A DNA stretch of 64,000 bases from Euonymus europaeus (lineage: Eukaryota; Streptophyta; Magnoliopsida; Celastrales; Celastraceae), in assembly GCA_963580455.1 (NCBI GenBank), contig OY756961.1:13683001-13747000 (forward strand). Direction: 5' to 3'. Shown in pieces: positions 38,553 through 52,300 of this stretch; within the stretch, counting starts at the first letter, position 1, and each line of letters begins with the position of its first letter. The translations under genes were made by a program, and so were the position numbers. Under the pieces are notes generated by a model that was given only the letters and a program-made list of their open reading frames with translations, was not told where the DNA came from and made no database searches.

Positions 38553-39515
38553 ACGAGTATAAGCTTCCTAGATTATTTCGATACCAAAACACCAACTTTC
38601 TATGACAAATGGACAAAACCATTAAAAGCTCCTCCATAGAGGGAGTTGAGCGACTTCGGACTATCAAAGTTGCTCGGTGTACAATTTTTATTGCTCTTAT
38701 ATGTCAAATTTTATGAGTATAAGCTTCCTAGATTATTTCGATGCCAAAACACCAACTTTCTTTGACAAATGGACAAAATCGTTAAAAGCTCCTCCATAGA
38801 GAGAGTCGAGCAACTTCGGACTATGAAAGTTGCTCGGGATAGACTTTTTATTGTTCTTCTATGTCAAATTTTACGAGTATAAGCTTCCTACATTATTTCG
38901 ATGCCAAAACACCAACTTTCTATGACAAATGGACAAAACCGTTAAAAGCTCCTCCATAGAGAGAGTTGAGCAACTTCGGACTATCAAAGTTGCTCGGGAT
39001 AGATTTTTTATTGTTCTTCTATGTCAAATTTTACGAGTATAAGCTTCCTACATTATTCCGATGCCAAAACACCAACTTCCTATGACAAATGGACAAAACC
39101 GTTAAAAGCTCTTCCATAGAGAGAGTTGAGCAACTTCGGACCATCAAAGTTGCTCGGTGTACAATTTTTATTGTTCTTATATGTCAAATTTTACTAGTAT
39201 AAGCTTCATAGATTATTTCGATGACAAAACACCAACTTTTTATGACAAATGTACAAAACCGATAAGAGCTCCTCCATAGAGAGAGTTGAGCAACTTCGGA
39301 CCAATAAAATTGCTCCATGTACACTTTTTATTGTTCTTCTATGTGAAATTTTACGAGTATAAGCTTCCTAGATTATTTCGATGCCAAAACACCAACTTTC
39401 TATGACAAATGGACAAAACCGTTAAAAGCTCCTCCATAGAGAGAGTTGAACAGCTTCGGACCATCAAAATTGCTCTATGTACACTTTTTATTGTTCTTCT
39501 TCTATGTGAGATTTT
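38553..39515. repeat. 6-monomer unit
   Basis: 963 bp. A hybrid monomer (GATACC left; ACCATTAAAAG, private GAGGGAGTTG near 38639, GCTCTTATATG right) is followed by the CTTTCTTTGAC monomer and then d, e, f and g of the 7-mer. It therefore fuses 13-mer and 7-mer material. Confidence 0.82.
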
Positions 39516-42500
39516 ACGAGTATAAGCTTCCTAGATTATTTCGATACCAAAACACCAACTTTCTATGACAAATGGACAAAATCGCTAAAAGCTCCTCCGT
39601 AGAGAGTGTTGAGCGACTTCGGACCATCATAGTTGCTCGGTGTGCAATTTTTATTGTTCTTATATGTCAAATTTTACGAGTATAAGCTTCATAGATTATT
39701 TCGATGCCAAAACACCAACATTCTATGACAAATAGACAAAACCGTTAAAAGCAACTTCGGAACATCAAAATTGCTCGGTGTACAATTTTTATTGTTCTTC
39801 TTTGTCAACTTTTACTAGTATAAGCTTCCTACATTATTTTGATGCCAAAACACCAACTTTCTATGACAAATGGACAAAACCATTAAAAGCTCCTCCATAG
39901 AGAGAGTTGAGCAACTTCGGACTATGAAAGTTGCTCGGGATAGACTTTTATTGTTCTTCTATGTCAAATTTTACGAGTATAAGCTTCCTACATTATTTCG
40001 ATGCCAAAACACCAACTTTCTATGACAAATGGACAAAACCGTTAAAAGCTCCTCCATAGAGAGAGTTGAGCAACTTCGGACTATCAAAGTTGCTCGGGAT
40101 AGATTTTTTATTGTTCTTCTATGTCAAATTTTACGAGTATAAGCTTCCTACATTATTCCGATGCCAAAACACCAACTTCCTATGACAAATGGACAAAACC
40201 GTTAAAAGCTCTTCCATAGAGAGAGTTGAGCAACTTCGGACCATCAAAGTTGCTCGGTGTACAATTTTTATTGTTCTTATATGTCAAATTTTACTAGTAT
40301 AAGCTTCATAGATTATTTCGATGACAAAACACCAACTTTTTATGACAAATGGACAAAACCGATAAGAGCTCCTCCATAGAGAGAGTTGAGCAACTTCGGA
40401 CCATTAAAATTGCTCTATGTACACTTTTTATTGTTCTTCTATGTGAAATTTTACGAGTATAAGCTTCCTAGATTATTTCGATGCCAAAACACCAACTTTC
40501 TATGACAAATGGACAAAACCGTTAAAAGCTCCTCCATAGAGAGAGTTGAACAGCTTCGGACCATCAAAATTGCTCTATATACACTTTTTATTGTTCTTCT
40601 TCTATGTGAGATTTTACGAGTATAAGCTTCCTAGATTATTTCGATACCAAAACACCAACTTTCTATGACAAATGGACAAAATCGCTAAAAGCTCCTCCAT
40701 AGAGAGTGTTGAGCGACTTCGGACCATCATAGTTGCTCGGTGTGCAATTTTTATTGTTCTTATATGTCAAATTTTACGAGTATAAGCTTCATAGATTATT
40801 TCGATGCCAAAACACCAACTTTCTATGACAAATAGACAAAACCGTTAAAAGCAACTCCATAGAGAGAGTTGAGCAACTTCGGAACATCAAAATTGCTCGG
40901 TGTACAATTTTTATTGTTCTTCTTTGTCAACTTTTACTAGTATAAGCTTCCTACATTATTTTGATGCCAAAACACCAGCTTTCTATGACAAATGGACAAA
41001 ACCATTAAAAGCTCCTCCATAGAGAGAGTTGAGCAATTTCGGACTATGAAAGTTGCTCGGGATAGACTTTTATTGTTCTTCTATGTCAAATTTTACGAGT
41101 ATAAGCTTCCTACATTATTTCGATGCCAAAACACAAACTTTCTATGACAAATGGACAAAACCGTTAAAAGCTCCTCCATAGAGAGAGTTGAGCAACTTCG
41201 GACTATCAAAGTTGCTCGGGATAGATTTTTTATTGTTCTTCTATGTCAAATTTTACGAGTATAAGCTTCCTACATTATTCCGATGCCAAAACAACAACTT
41301 CCTATGACAAATGGACAAAACCGTTAAAAGCTCTTCCATAGAGAGAGTTGAGCAACTTCGGACCATCAAAGTTGCTCGGTGTACAATTTTTATTGTTCTT
41401 ATATGTCAAATTTTACTAGTATAAGCTTCATAGATTATTTCGATGACAAAACACCAACTTTTTATGACAAATGGACAAAACCGATAAAAGCTCCTCCATA
41501 GAGAGAGTTGAGCAACTTCGGACCATTAAAATTGATCTATGTACACTTTTTATTGTTCTTCTATGTGAAATTTTACGAGTATAAGCTTCCTAGAATATTT
41601 CGATGCCAAAACACCAACTTTCTATGACAAATGGACAAAACCGTTAAAAGCTCCTCCATAGAGAGAGTTGAACAGCTTCGGACCATCAAAATTGCTCTAT
41701 ATACACTTTTTATTGTTCTTCTTCTATGTGAGATTTTACGAGTATAAGCTTCCTAGATTATTTCGATACCAAAACACCAACTTTCTATGACAAATGGACA
41801 AAATCGCTAAAAGCTCCTCCATAGAGAGTGTTGAGCGACTTCGGACCATCATAGTTGCTCGGTGTGCAATTTTTATTGTTCTTATATGTCAAATTTTACG
41901 AGTATAAGCTTCATAGATTATTTCGATGCCAAAATACCAAATTTCTATGACAAATAGACAAAACCGTTAAAAGCAACTCCATAGAGAGAGTTGAGCAACT
42001 TCGGAACATCAAAATTGCTCGGTGTACAATTTTTATTGTTCTTCTTTGTCAACTTTTACCAGTATAAGCTTCCTACATTATTTTGATGCCAAAACACCAG
42101 CTTTCTATGACAAATGGACAAAACCATTAAAAGCTCCTCCATAGAGAGAGTTGAGCAACTTCGGACTATGAAAGTTGCTCGGGATAGACTTTTATTGTTC
42201 TTCTATGTCAAATTTTACGAGTATAAGCTTCCTACATTATTTCGATGCCAAAACACCAACTTTCTATGACAAATGGACAAAACCGTTAAAAGCTCCTCCA
42301 TAGAGAGAGTTGAGCAACTTCGGACTATCAAAGTTGCTCGGGATAGATTTTTTATTGTTCTTCTATGTCAAATTTTACGAGTATAAGCTTCCTACATTAT
42401 TCCGATGCCAAAACACCAACTTCCTATGACAAATGGACAAAACCGTTAAAAGCTCTTCCATAGAGAGAGTTGAGCAACTTCGGACCATCAAAGTTGCTCG

Positions 42501-42859
42501 GTGTACAATTTTTATTGTTCTTATATGTCAAATTTTACTAGTATAAGCTTCATAGATTATTTCGATGACAAAACACCAACTTTTTATGACAAATGGACAA
42601 AACCGATAAGAGCTCCTCCATAGAGAGAGTTGAGCAACTTCGGACCAATAAAATTGCTCCATGTACACTTTTTATTGTTCTTCTATGTGAAATTTTACGA
42701 GTATAAGCTTCCTAGATTATTTCGATGCCAAAACACCAACTTTCTATGACAAATGGACAAAACCGTTAAAAGCTCCTCCATAGAGAGAGTTGAACAGCTT
42801 CGGACCATCAAAATTGCTCTATGTACACTTTTTATTGTTCTTCTTCTATGCGAGATTTT
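39516..42859. repeat. 3344-bp super-repeat, first copy (7-mers of 1100, 1122, 1122 bp)
   Basis: Units are 39516-40615 (with the 22-bp deletion at 39750-39756), 40616-41737 and 41738-42859. Private marks that reappear 3344 bp later include GAGCAATTTCGG (near 41033), ACACAAACTTTC (near 41132), CAAAACAACAACTTCC (near 41287) and CAAAATACCAA (near 41932). Confidence 0.88.
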
Positions 42860-45800
42860 ACGAGTATAAGCTTCCTAGATTATTTCGATACCAAAACACC
42901 AACTTTCTATGACAAATGGACAAAATCGCTAAAAGCTCCTCCGTAGAGAGTGTTGAGCGACTTCGGACCATCATAGTTGCTCGGTGTGCAATTTTTATTG
43001 TTCTTATATGTCAAATTTTACGAGTATAAGCTTCATAGATTATTTCGATGCCAAAACACCAACATTCTATGACAAATAGACAAAACCGTTAAAAGCAACT
43101 TCGGAACATCAAAATTGCTCGGTGTACAATTTTTATTGTTCTTCTTTGTCAACTTTTACTAGTATAAGCTTCCTACATTATTTTGATGCCAAAACACCAA
43201 CTTTCTATGACAAATGGACAAAACCATTAAAAGCTCCTCCATAGAGAGAGTTGAGCAACTTCGGACTATGAAAGTTGCTCGGGATAGACTTTTATTGTTC
43301 TTCTATGTCAAATTTTACGAGTATAAGCTTCCTACATTATTTCGATGCCAAAACACCAACTTTCTATGACAAATGGACAAAACCGTTAAAAGCTCCTCCA
43401 TAGAGAGAGTTGAGCAACTTCGGACTATCAAAGTTGCTCGGGATAGATTTTTTATTGTTCTTCTATGTCAAATTTTACGAGTATAAGCTTCCTACATTAT
43501 TCCGATGCCAAAACACCAACTTCCTATGACAAATGGACAAAACCGTTAAAAGCTCTTCCATAGAGAGAGTTGAGCAACTTCGGACCATCAAAGTTGCTCG
43601 GTGTACAATTTTTATTGTTCTTATATGTCAAATTTTACTAGTATAAGCTTCATAGATTATTTCGATGACAAAACACCAACTTTTTATGACAAATGGACAA
43701 AACCGATAAGAGCTCCTCCATAGAGAGAGTTGAGCAACTTCGGACCATTAAAATTGCTCTATGTACACTTTTTATTGTTCTTCTATGTGAAATTTTACGA
43801 GTATAAGCTTCCTAGATTATTTCGATGCCAAAACACCAACTTTCTATGACAAATGGACAAAACCGTTAAAAGCTCCTCCATAGAGAGAGTTGAACAGCTT
43901 CGGACCATCAAAATTGCTCTATATACACTTTTTATTGTTCTTCTTCTATGTGAGATTTTACGAGTATAAGCTTCCTAGATTATTTCGATACCAAAACACC
44001 AACTTTCTATGACAAATGGACAAAATCGCTAAAAGCTCCTCCATAGAGAGTGTTGAGCGACTTCGGACCATCATAGTTGCTCGGTGTGCAATTTTTATTG
44101 TTCTTATATGTCAAATTTTACGAGTATAAGCTTCATAGATTATTTCGATGCCAAAACACCAACTTTCTATGACAAATAGACAAAACCGTTAAAAGCAACT
44201 CCATAGAGAGAGTTGAGCAACTTCGGAACATCAAAATTGCTCGGTGTACAATTTTTATTGTTCTTCTTTGTCAACTTTTACTAGTATAAGCTTCCTACAT
44301 TATTTTGATGCCAAAACACCAGCTTTCTATGACAAATGGACAAAACCATTAAAAGCTCCTCCATAGAGAGAGTTGAGCAATTTCGGACTATGAAAGTTGC
44401 TCGGGATAGACTTTTATTGTTCTTCTATGTCAAATTTTACGAGTATAAGCTTCCTACATTATTTCGATGCCAAAACACAAACTTTCTATGACAAATGGAC
44501 AAAACCGTTAAAAGCTCCTCCATAGAGAGAGTTGAGCAACTTCGGACTATCAAAGTTGCTCGGGATAGATTTTTTATTGTTCTTCTATGTCAAATTTTAC
44601 GAGTATAAGCTTCCTACATTATTCCGATGCCAAAACAACAACTTCCTATGACAAATGGACAAAACCGTTAAAAGCTCTTCCATAGAGAGAGTTGAGCAAC
44701 TTCGGACCATCAAAGTTGCTCGGTGTACAATTTTTATTGTTCTTATATGTCAAATTTTACTAGTATAAGCTTCATAGATTATTTCGATGACAAAACACCA
44801 ACTTTTTATGACAAATGGACAAAACCGATAAGAGCTCCTCCATAGAGAGAGTTGAGCAACTTCGGACCATTAAAATTGATCTATGTACACTTTTTATTGT
44901 TCTTCTATGTGAAATTTTACGAGTATAAGCTTCCTAGATTATTTCGATGCCAAAACACCAACTTTCTATGACAAATGGACAAAACCGTTAAAAGCTCCTC
45001 CATAGAGAGAGTTGAACAGCTTCGGACCATCAAAATTGCTCTATATACACTTTTTATTGTTCTTCTTCTATGTGAGATTTTACGAGTATAAGCTTCCTAG
45101 ATTATTTCGATACCAAAACACCAACTTTCTATGACAAATGGACAAAATCGCTAAAAGCTCCTCCATAGAGAGTGTTGAGCGACTTCGGACCATCATAGTT
45201 GCTCGGTGTGCAATTTTTATTGTTCTTATATGTCAAATTTTACGAGTATAAGCTTCATAGATTATTTCGATGCCAAAATACCAACTTTCTATGACAAATA
45301 GACAAAACCGTTAAAAGCAACTCCATAGAGAGAGTTGAGCAACTTCGGAACATCAAAATTGCTCGGTGTACAATTTTTATTGTTCTTCTTTGTCAACTTT
45401 TACCAGTATAAGCTTCCTACATTATTTTGATGCCAAAACACCAGCTTTCTATGACAAATGGACAAAACCATTAAAAGCTCCTCCATAGAGAGAGTTGAGC
45501 AACTTCGGACTATGAAAGTTGCTCGGGATAGACTTTTATTGTTCTTCTATGTCAAATTTTACGAGTATAAGCTTCCTACATTATTTCGATGCCAAAACAC
45601 CAACTTTCTATGACAAATGGACAAAACCGTTAAAAGCTCCTCCATAGAGAGAGTTGAGCAACTTCGGACTATCAAAGTTGCTCGGGATAGATTTTTTATT
45701 GTTCTTCTATGTCAAATTTTACGAGTATAAGCTTCCTACATTATTCCGATGCCAAAACACCAACTTCCTATGACAAATGGACAAAACCGTTAAAAGCTCT

Positions 45801-46203
45801 TCCATAGAGAGAGTTGAGCAACTTCGGACCATCAAAGTTGCTCGGTGTACAATTTTTATTGTTCTTATATGTCAAATTTTACTAGTATAAGCTTCATAGA
45901 TTATTTCGATGACAAAACACCAACTTTTTATGACAAATGGACAAAACCGATAAGAGCTCCTCCATAGAGAGAGTTGAGCAACTTCGGACCATTAAAATTG
46001 CTCTATGTACACTTTTTATTGTTCTTCTATGTGAAATTTTACGAGTATAAGCTTCCTAGATTATTTCGATGCCAAAACACCAACTTTCTAGGACAAATGG
46101 ACAAAACCGTTAAAAGCTCCTCCATAGAGAGAGTTGAACAGCTTTGGACCATCAAAATTGCTCTATGTACACTTTTTATTGTTGTTCTTCTATGTGAGAT
46201 TTT
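42860..46203. repeat. 3344-bp super-repeat, second copy
   Basis: Units are 42860-43959 (22-bp deletion at 43094-43100), 43960-45081 and 45082-46203, so the 1100/1122/1122 pattern is repeated in register. The last 163-bp monomer has GTTGTTCTTCTATG instead of GTTCTTCTTCTATG and GCTTTGGACC, which carry over into the next duplication. Confidence 0.88.
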
Positions 46204-49200
46204 ACGAGTATAAGCTTCCTAGATTATTTCGATACCAAAACACCAACTTTCTATGACAAATGGACAAAATCGCTAAAAGCTCCTCCATAGAGAGTGTTGA
46301 GCGACTTCGGACCATCATAGTTGCTCGGTGTGCAATTTTTATTGTTCTTATATGCAAATTTTACGAGTATAAGCTTCACAGATTATTTCGATGCCAAAAC
46401 ACCAACTTTCTATGACAAATAGACAAAACCGTTAAAAGCAACTCTATAGAGAGAGTTGAGCAACTTCGGAACATCAAAATTGCTCGGTGTACAATTTTTA
46501 TTGTTCTTCTTTGTCAACTTTTACTAGTATAAGCTTCGTACATTATTTTGATGCCAAAACACCAACTTTCTATGACAAATGGACAAAACCATTAAAAGCT
46601 CCTCCATAGAGAGAGTTGAGCAACTTCGGACTATGAAAGTTGCTCGGGATAGACTTTTATTGTTCTTCTATGTCAAATTTTACGAGTATAAGCTTCCTAC
46701 ATTATTTCGATGTCAAAACACCAACTTTCTATGACAAATGGACAAAACCGTTAAAAGCTCCTCCATAGAGAGAGTTGAGCAACTTCGGACTATCAAAGTT
46801 GCTCGGGATAGACTTTTTATTGTTCTTCTGTGTGAAATTTTACGAGTATAAGCTTCCTACATTATTCCGATGCCAAAACACCAACTTTCTGTGACAAATG
46901 GACAAAACCGTTAAAAGCTCCTCCATAGAGAGTGTTGAGCGACTTCGGACCATCAAAGTTGCTCGGTGTACAATTTTTATTGTTCTTATATGTCAAATTT
47001 TATGAGTATAAGCTTCCTAGATTATTTCGATGCCAAAACACCAACTTTCTATGACAAATGGACAAAACCGTTACAAGCTCCTCCATAGAGAGAGTTGAGC
47101 AACTTCGGACCATTAAAATTGCTCTATGTACACTTTTTATTGTTCTTCTATGTCAAATTTTATGAGTATAAGCTTCCTAGATTATTTCGATGCCAAAACA
47201 CCGACTTTCTATGACAAATGGACAAAACCGTTAAAAGCTCCTTCATAGAGAGTGTTGAGCGACGTCGGACCATCAAAGTTGCTCGGTGTACAATTTTTAT
47301 TGTACTTATATGTCAAATTTTATGAGTATAAGCTTCATAGATTATTTCCATGCCAAAACACCAACTTTCTATGACAAATAGACAAAACCGTTAAAAGCTC
47401 ACCTATAGAGAGAGTTGAGCAACTTCGGATCATCAAAGTTGCTCGGTGTACACTTTTTATTGTTCTTACATGTCAAATTTTATGAGTATAACCTTCATAG
47501 ATTATTTCGATGCCAAAACACCAACTTTCTAAGACAAATAGAGAAAACCGTTAAAAGCTCTTCCATAGAGAGAGTTGAGCAACTTCGGACTATCAAAATT
47601 GCTCTATGTACACTTTTTATTGTTCTTCTATGTGAAATTTTACGAGTATAAGCTTCCTAGATTATTTCGATGCCAAAACACCAACTTTCTATGACAAATG
47701 GACAAAACCGTTAAAAGCTCCTCCATAGAGAGAGTTGAACAGCTTCGGACCACCAAAATTGCTCTATGTACACTTTTTATTGTTCTTCTTCTATGTGAGA
47801 TTTTACGAGTATAAGCTTCCTAGATTATTTCGATACCAAAACACCAACTTTCTATGACAAATGGACAAAATCGTTAAAAGCTCCTCCATAGAGAGTGTTG
47901 AGCGACTTCGGACCATCATAGTTGCTCGGTGTACAATTTTTATTGTTCTTATATGTCAAATTTTACGAGTATAAGCTTCCTACATTATTTCGATGCCAAA
48001 ACACCAACTTTCTATGACAAATGGACAAAACCGTTAAAAGCTCCTCCATAGAGAGAGTTGAGCAACTTCGGACTATCAAAGTTGCTCGGGATAGACTTTT
48101 TATTGTTCTTCTGTATGAAATTTTACGAGTATAAGCTTCCTACATTATTCCGATGCCAAAACACCAACTTTCTATGACAAATGGACAAAACCGTTAAAAG
48201 CTCCTCCATAGAGAGTGTTGAGCGACTTCGGACCATCAAAGTTGCTCGGTGTACAATTTTTATTGTACTTATATGTCAAATTTTATGAGTATAAGCTTCC
48301 TAGATTATTTCGATGCCAAAACACCAACTTTCTATGACAAATGGATAAAACCGTTAAGAGCTCCTCCATAGAGAGAGTTGAGCAACTTCGGAACATTAAA
48401 ATTGCTCTATGTACACTTTTTATTGTTCTTCTATGTCAAATTTTATGAGAATAAACTTCATAGATTATTTCGATGTCAAAACACCAACTTTCTAAGACAA
48501 ATAGACAAAACAGTTAAAAGCTCTGCCATAAAGAGAGTTGAGCGACTTCGGACTATCAAAGTTGCTCGATGTACAATTTTTATTGCTCTTATATGTCAAA
48601 TTTTATGAGTATAAGCTTCCTAGATTATTTCGATGCCAAAACACCAACTTTCTTTGACAAATGGACAAAATCGTTAAAAGCTCCTCCATAGAGAGAGTCG
48701 AGCAACTTCGGACTATGAAAGTTGCTCGGGATAGACTTTTTATTGTTCTTCTATGTCAAATTTTACGAGTATAAGCTTCCAACATTATTTCGATGCCAAA
48801 ACACCAACTTTCTATGACGAATGGACAAAACCATTAAAAGCTCCTTCATAGAGAGTATTGAGCGACTTCGACCATCAAAGTTGCTCGGTGTACAATTTTT
48901 ATTGTACTTATATGTCAAATTTTATGAGTATAAGCTTCATAGATTATTTCGATGCCAAAACACCAACTTTCTAAGACAAATAGACAAAACCGTTAAAAGC
49001 TCTGTCATAAAGAGAGTTGAGCGACTTCGGACTATCAAAGTTGCTCGATGTACAATTTTTATTGCTCTTCTATGTGAAATTTTACGAGTACAAGCTTCCT
49101 AGATTATTTCGATGCCAAAACACCAACTTTCTATGAAAAATGGACAAAACCGTTAAAAGCTCCTCCATAGAGAGAGTTGAACAGCTTCGGACCATCAAAA

Positions 49201-49299
49201 TTGCTCTATGTACACTTTTTATTGTTCTTCTTCTATGTGAGATTTTACGAGTATAAGCTTCCTAGATTATTTCGATACCAAAACACCAACTTTCTATGA
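45211..49299. repeat. 4.1-kb duplicated segment, first copy (period 4165 bp)
   Basis: It contains the end of a 7-mer, a 10-mer (46204-47804) and a 9-mer (47805-49246). Every mark read is present again 4165 bases downstream: ATATGCAAATTTT, CTTCACAGATT, GTTACAAGCTCC, CACCGACTTTC, GCGACGTCGG, ACCACCAAAATTG and CTTCGACCATC. The borders are where the copies stop matching: G at 45210 against A at 49375, and C at 49300 against A at 53465. Confidence 0.9.
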
Positions 49300-49375
49300 C
49301 AAATGGACAAAATCGTTAAAAGCTCCTCCATAGAGAGTGTTGAGCGACTTCGGACCATCAAAGTTGCTCGATGTA

Positions 49376-52300
49376 CAATTTTTATTGTTCTTATATGTCA
49401 AATTTTACGAGTATAAGCTTCATAGATTATTTCGATGCCAAAATACCAACTTTCTATGACAAATAGACAAAACCGTTAAAAGCAACTCCATAGAGAGAGT
49501 TGAGCAACTTCGGAACATCAAAATTGCTCGGTGTACAATTTTTATTGTTCTTCTTTGTCAACTTTTACCAGTATAAGCTTCCTACATTATTTTGATGCCA
49601 AAACACCAGCTTTCTATGACAAATGGACAAAACCATTAAAAGCTCCTCCATAGAGAGAGTTGAGCAACTTCGGACTATGAAAGTTGCTCGGGATAGACTT
49701 TTATTGTTCTTCTATGTCAAATTTTACGAGTATAAGCTTCCTACATTATTTCGATGCCAAAACACCAACTTTCTATGACAAATGGACAAAACCGTTAAAA
49801 GCTCCTCCATAGAGAGAGTTGAGCAACTTCGGACTATCAAAGTTGCTCGGGATAGATTTTTTATTGTTCTTCTATGTCAAATTTTACGAGTATAAGCTTC
49901 CTACATTATTCCGATGCCAAAACACCAACTTCCTATGACAAATGGACAAAACCGTTAAAAGCTCTTCCATAGAGAGAGTTGAGCAACTTCGGACCATCAA
50001 AGTTGCTCGGTGTACAATTTTTATTGTTCTTATATGTCAAATTTTACTAGTATAAGCTTCATAGATTATTTCGATGACAAAACACCAACTTTTTATGACA
50101 AATGGACAAAACCGATAAGAGCTCCTCCATAGAGAGAGTTGAGCAACTTCGGACCATTAAAATTGCTCTATGTACACTTTTTATTGTTCTTCTATGTGAA
50201 ATTTTACGAGTATAAGCTTCCTAGATTATTTCGATGCCAAAACACCAACTTTCTAGGACAAATGGACAAAACCGTTAAAAGCTCCTCCATAGAGAGAGTT
50301 GAACAGCTTTGGACCATCAAAATTGCTCTATGTACACTTTTTATTGTTGTTCTTCTATGTGAGATTTTACGAGTATAAGCTTCCTAGATTATTTCGATAC
50401 CAAAACACCAACTTTCTATGACAAATGGACAAAATCGCTAAAAGCTCCTACATAGAGAGTGTTGAGCGACTTCGGACCATCATAGTTGCTCGGTGTGCAA
50501 TTTTTATTGTTCTTATATGCAAATTTTACGAGTATAAGCTTCACAGATTATTTCGATGCCAAAACACCAACTTTCTATGACAAATAGACAAAACCGTTAA
50601 AAGCAACTCTATAGAGAGAGTTGAGCAACTTCGGAACATCAAAATTGCTCGGTGTACAATTTTTATTGTTCTTCTTTGTCAACTTTTACTAGTATAAGCT
50701 TCGTACATTATTTTGATGCCAAAACACCAACTTTCTATGACAAATGGACAAAACCATTAAAAGCTCCTCCATAGAGAGAGTTGAGCAACTTCGGACTATG
50801 AAAGTTGCTCGGGATAGACTTTTATTGTTCTTCTATGTCAAATTTTACGAGTATAAGCTTCCTACATTATTTCGATGTCAAAACACCAACTTTCTATGAC
50901 AAATGGACAAAACCGTTAAAAGCTCCTCCATAGAGAGAGTTGAGCAACTTCGGACTATCAAAGTTGCTCGGGATAGACTTTTTATTGTTCTTCTGTGTGA
51001 AATTTTACGAGTATAAGCTTCCTACATTATTCCGATGCCAAAACACCAACTTTCTGTGACAAATGGACAAAACCGTTAAAAGCTCCTCCATAGAGAGTGT
51101 TGAGCGACTTCGGACCATCAAAGTTGCTCGGTGTACAATTTTTATTGTTCTTATATGTCAAATTTTATGAGTATAAGCTTCCTAGATTATTTCGATGCCA
51201 AAACACCAACTTTCTATGACAAATGGACAAAACCGTTACAAGCTCCTCCATAGAGAGAGTTGAGCAACTTCGGACCATTAAAATTGCTCTATGTACACTT
51301 TTTATTGTTCTTCTATGTCAAATTTTATGAGTATAAGCTTCCTAGATTATTTCGATGCCAAAACACCGACTTTCTATGACAAATGGACAAAACCGTTAAA
51401 AGCTCCTTCATAGAGAGTGTTGAGCGACGTCGGACCATCAAAGTTGCTCGGTGTACAATTTTTATTGTACTTATATGTCAAATTTTATGAGTATAAGCTT
51501 CATAGATTATTTCCATGCCAAAACACCAACTTTCTATGACAAATAGACAAAACCGTTAAAAGCTCACCTATAGAGAGAGTTGAGCAACTTCGGATCATCA
51601 AAGTTGCTCGGTGTACACTTTTTATTGTTCTTACATGTCAAATTTTATGAGTATAACCTTCATAGATTATTTCGATGCCAAAACACCAACTTTCTAAGAC
51701 AAATAGAGAAAACCGTTAAAAGCTCTTCCATAGAGAGAGTTGAGCAACTTCGGACTATCAAAATTGCTCTATGTACACTTTTTATTGTTCTTCTATGTGA
51801 AATTTTACGAGTATAAGCTTCCTAGATTATTTCGATGCCAAAACACCAACTTTCTATGACAAATGGACAAAACCGTTAAAAGCTCCTCCATAGAGAGAGT
51901 TGAACAGCTTCGGACCACCAAAATTGCTCTATGTACACTTTTTATTGTTCTTCTTCTATGTGAGATTTTACGAGTATAAGCTTCCTAGATTATTTCGATA
52001 CCAAAACACCAACTTTCTATGACAAATGGACAAAATCGTTAAAAGCTCCTCCATAGAGAGTGTTGAGCGACTTCGGACCATCATAGTTGCTCGGTGTACA
52101 ATTTTTATTGTTCTTATATGTCAAATTTTACGAGTATAAGCTTCCTACATTATTTCGATGCCAAAACACCAACTTTCTATGACAAATGGACAAAACCGTT
52201 AAAAGCTCCTCCATAGAGAGAGTTGAGCAACTTCGGACTATCAAAGTTGCTCGGGATAGACTTTTTATTGTTCTTCTGTATGAAATTTTACGAGTATAAG

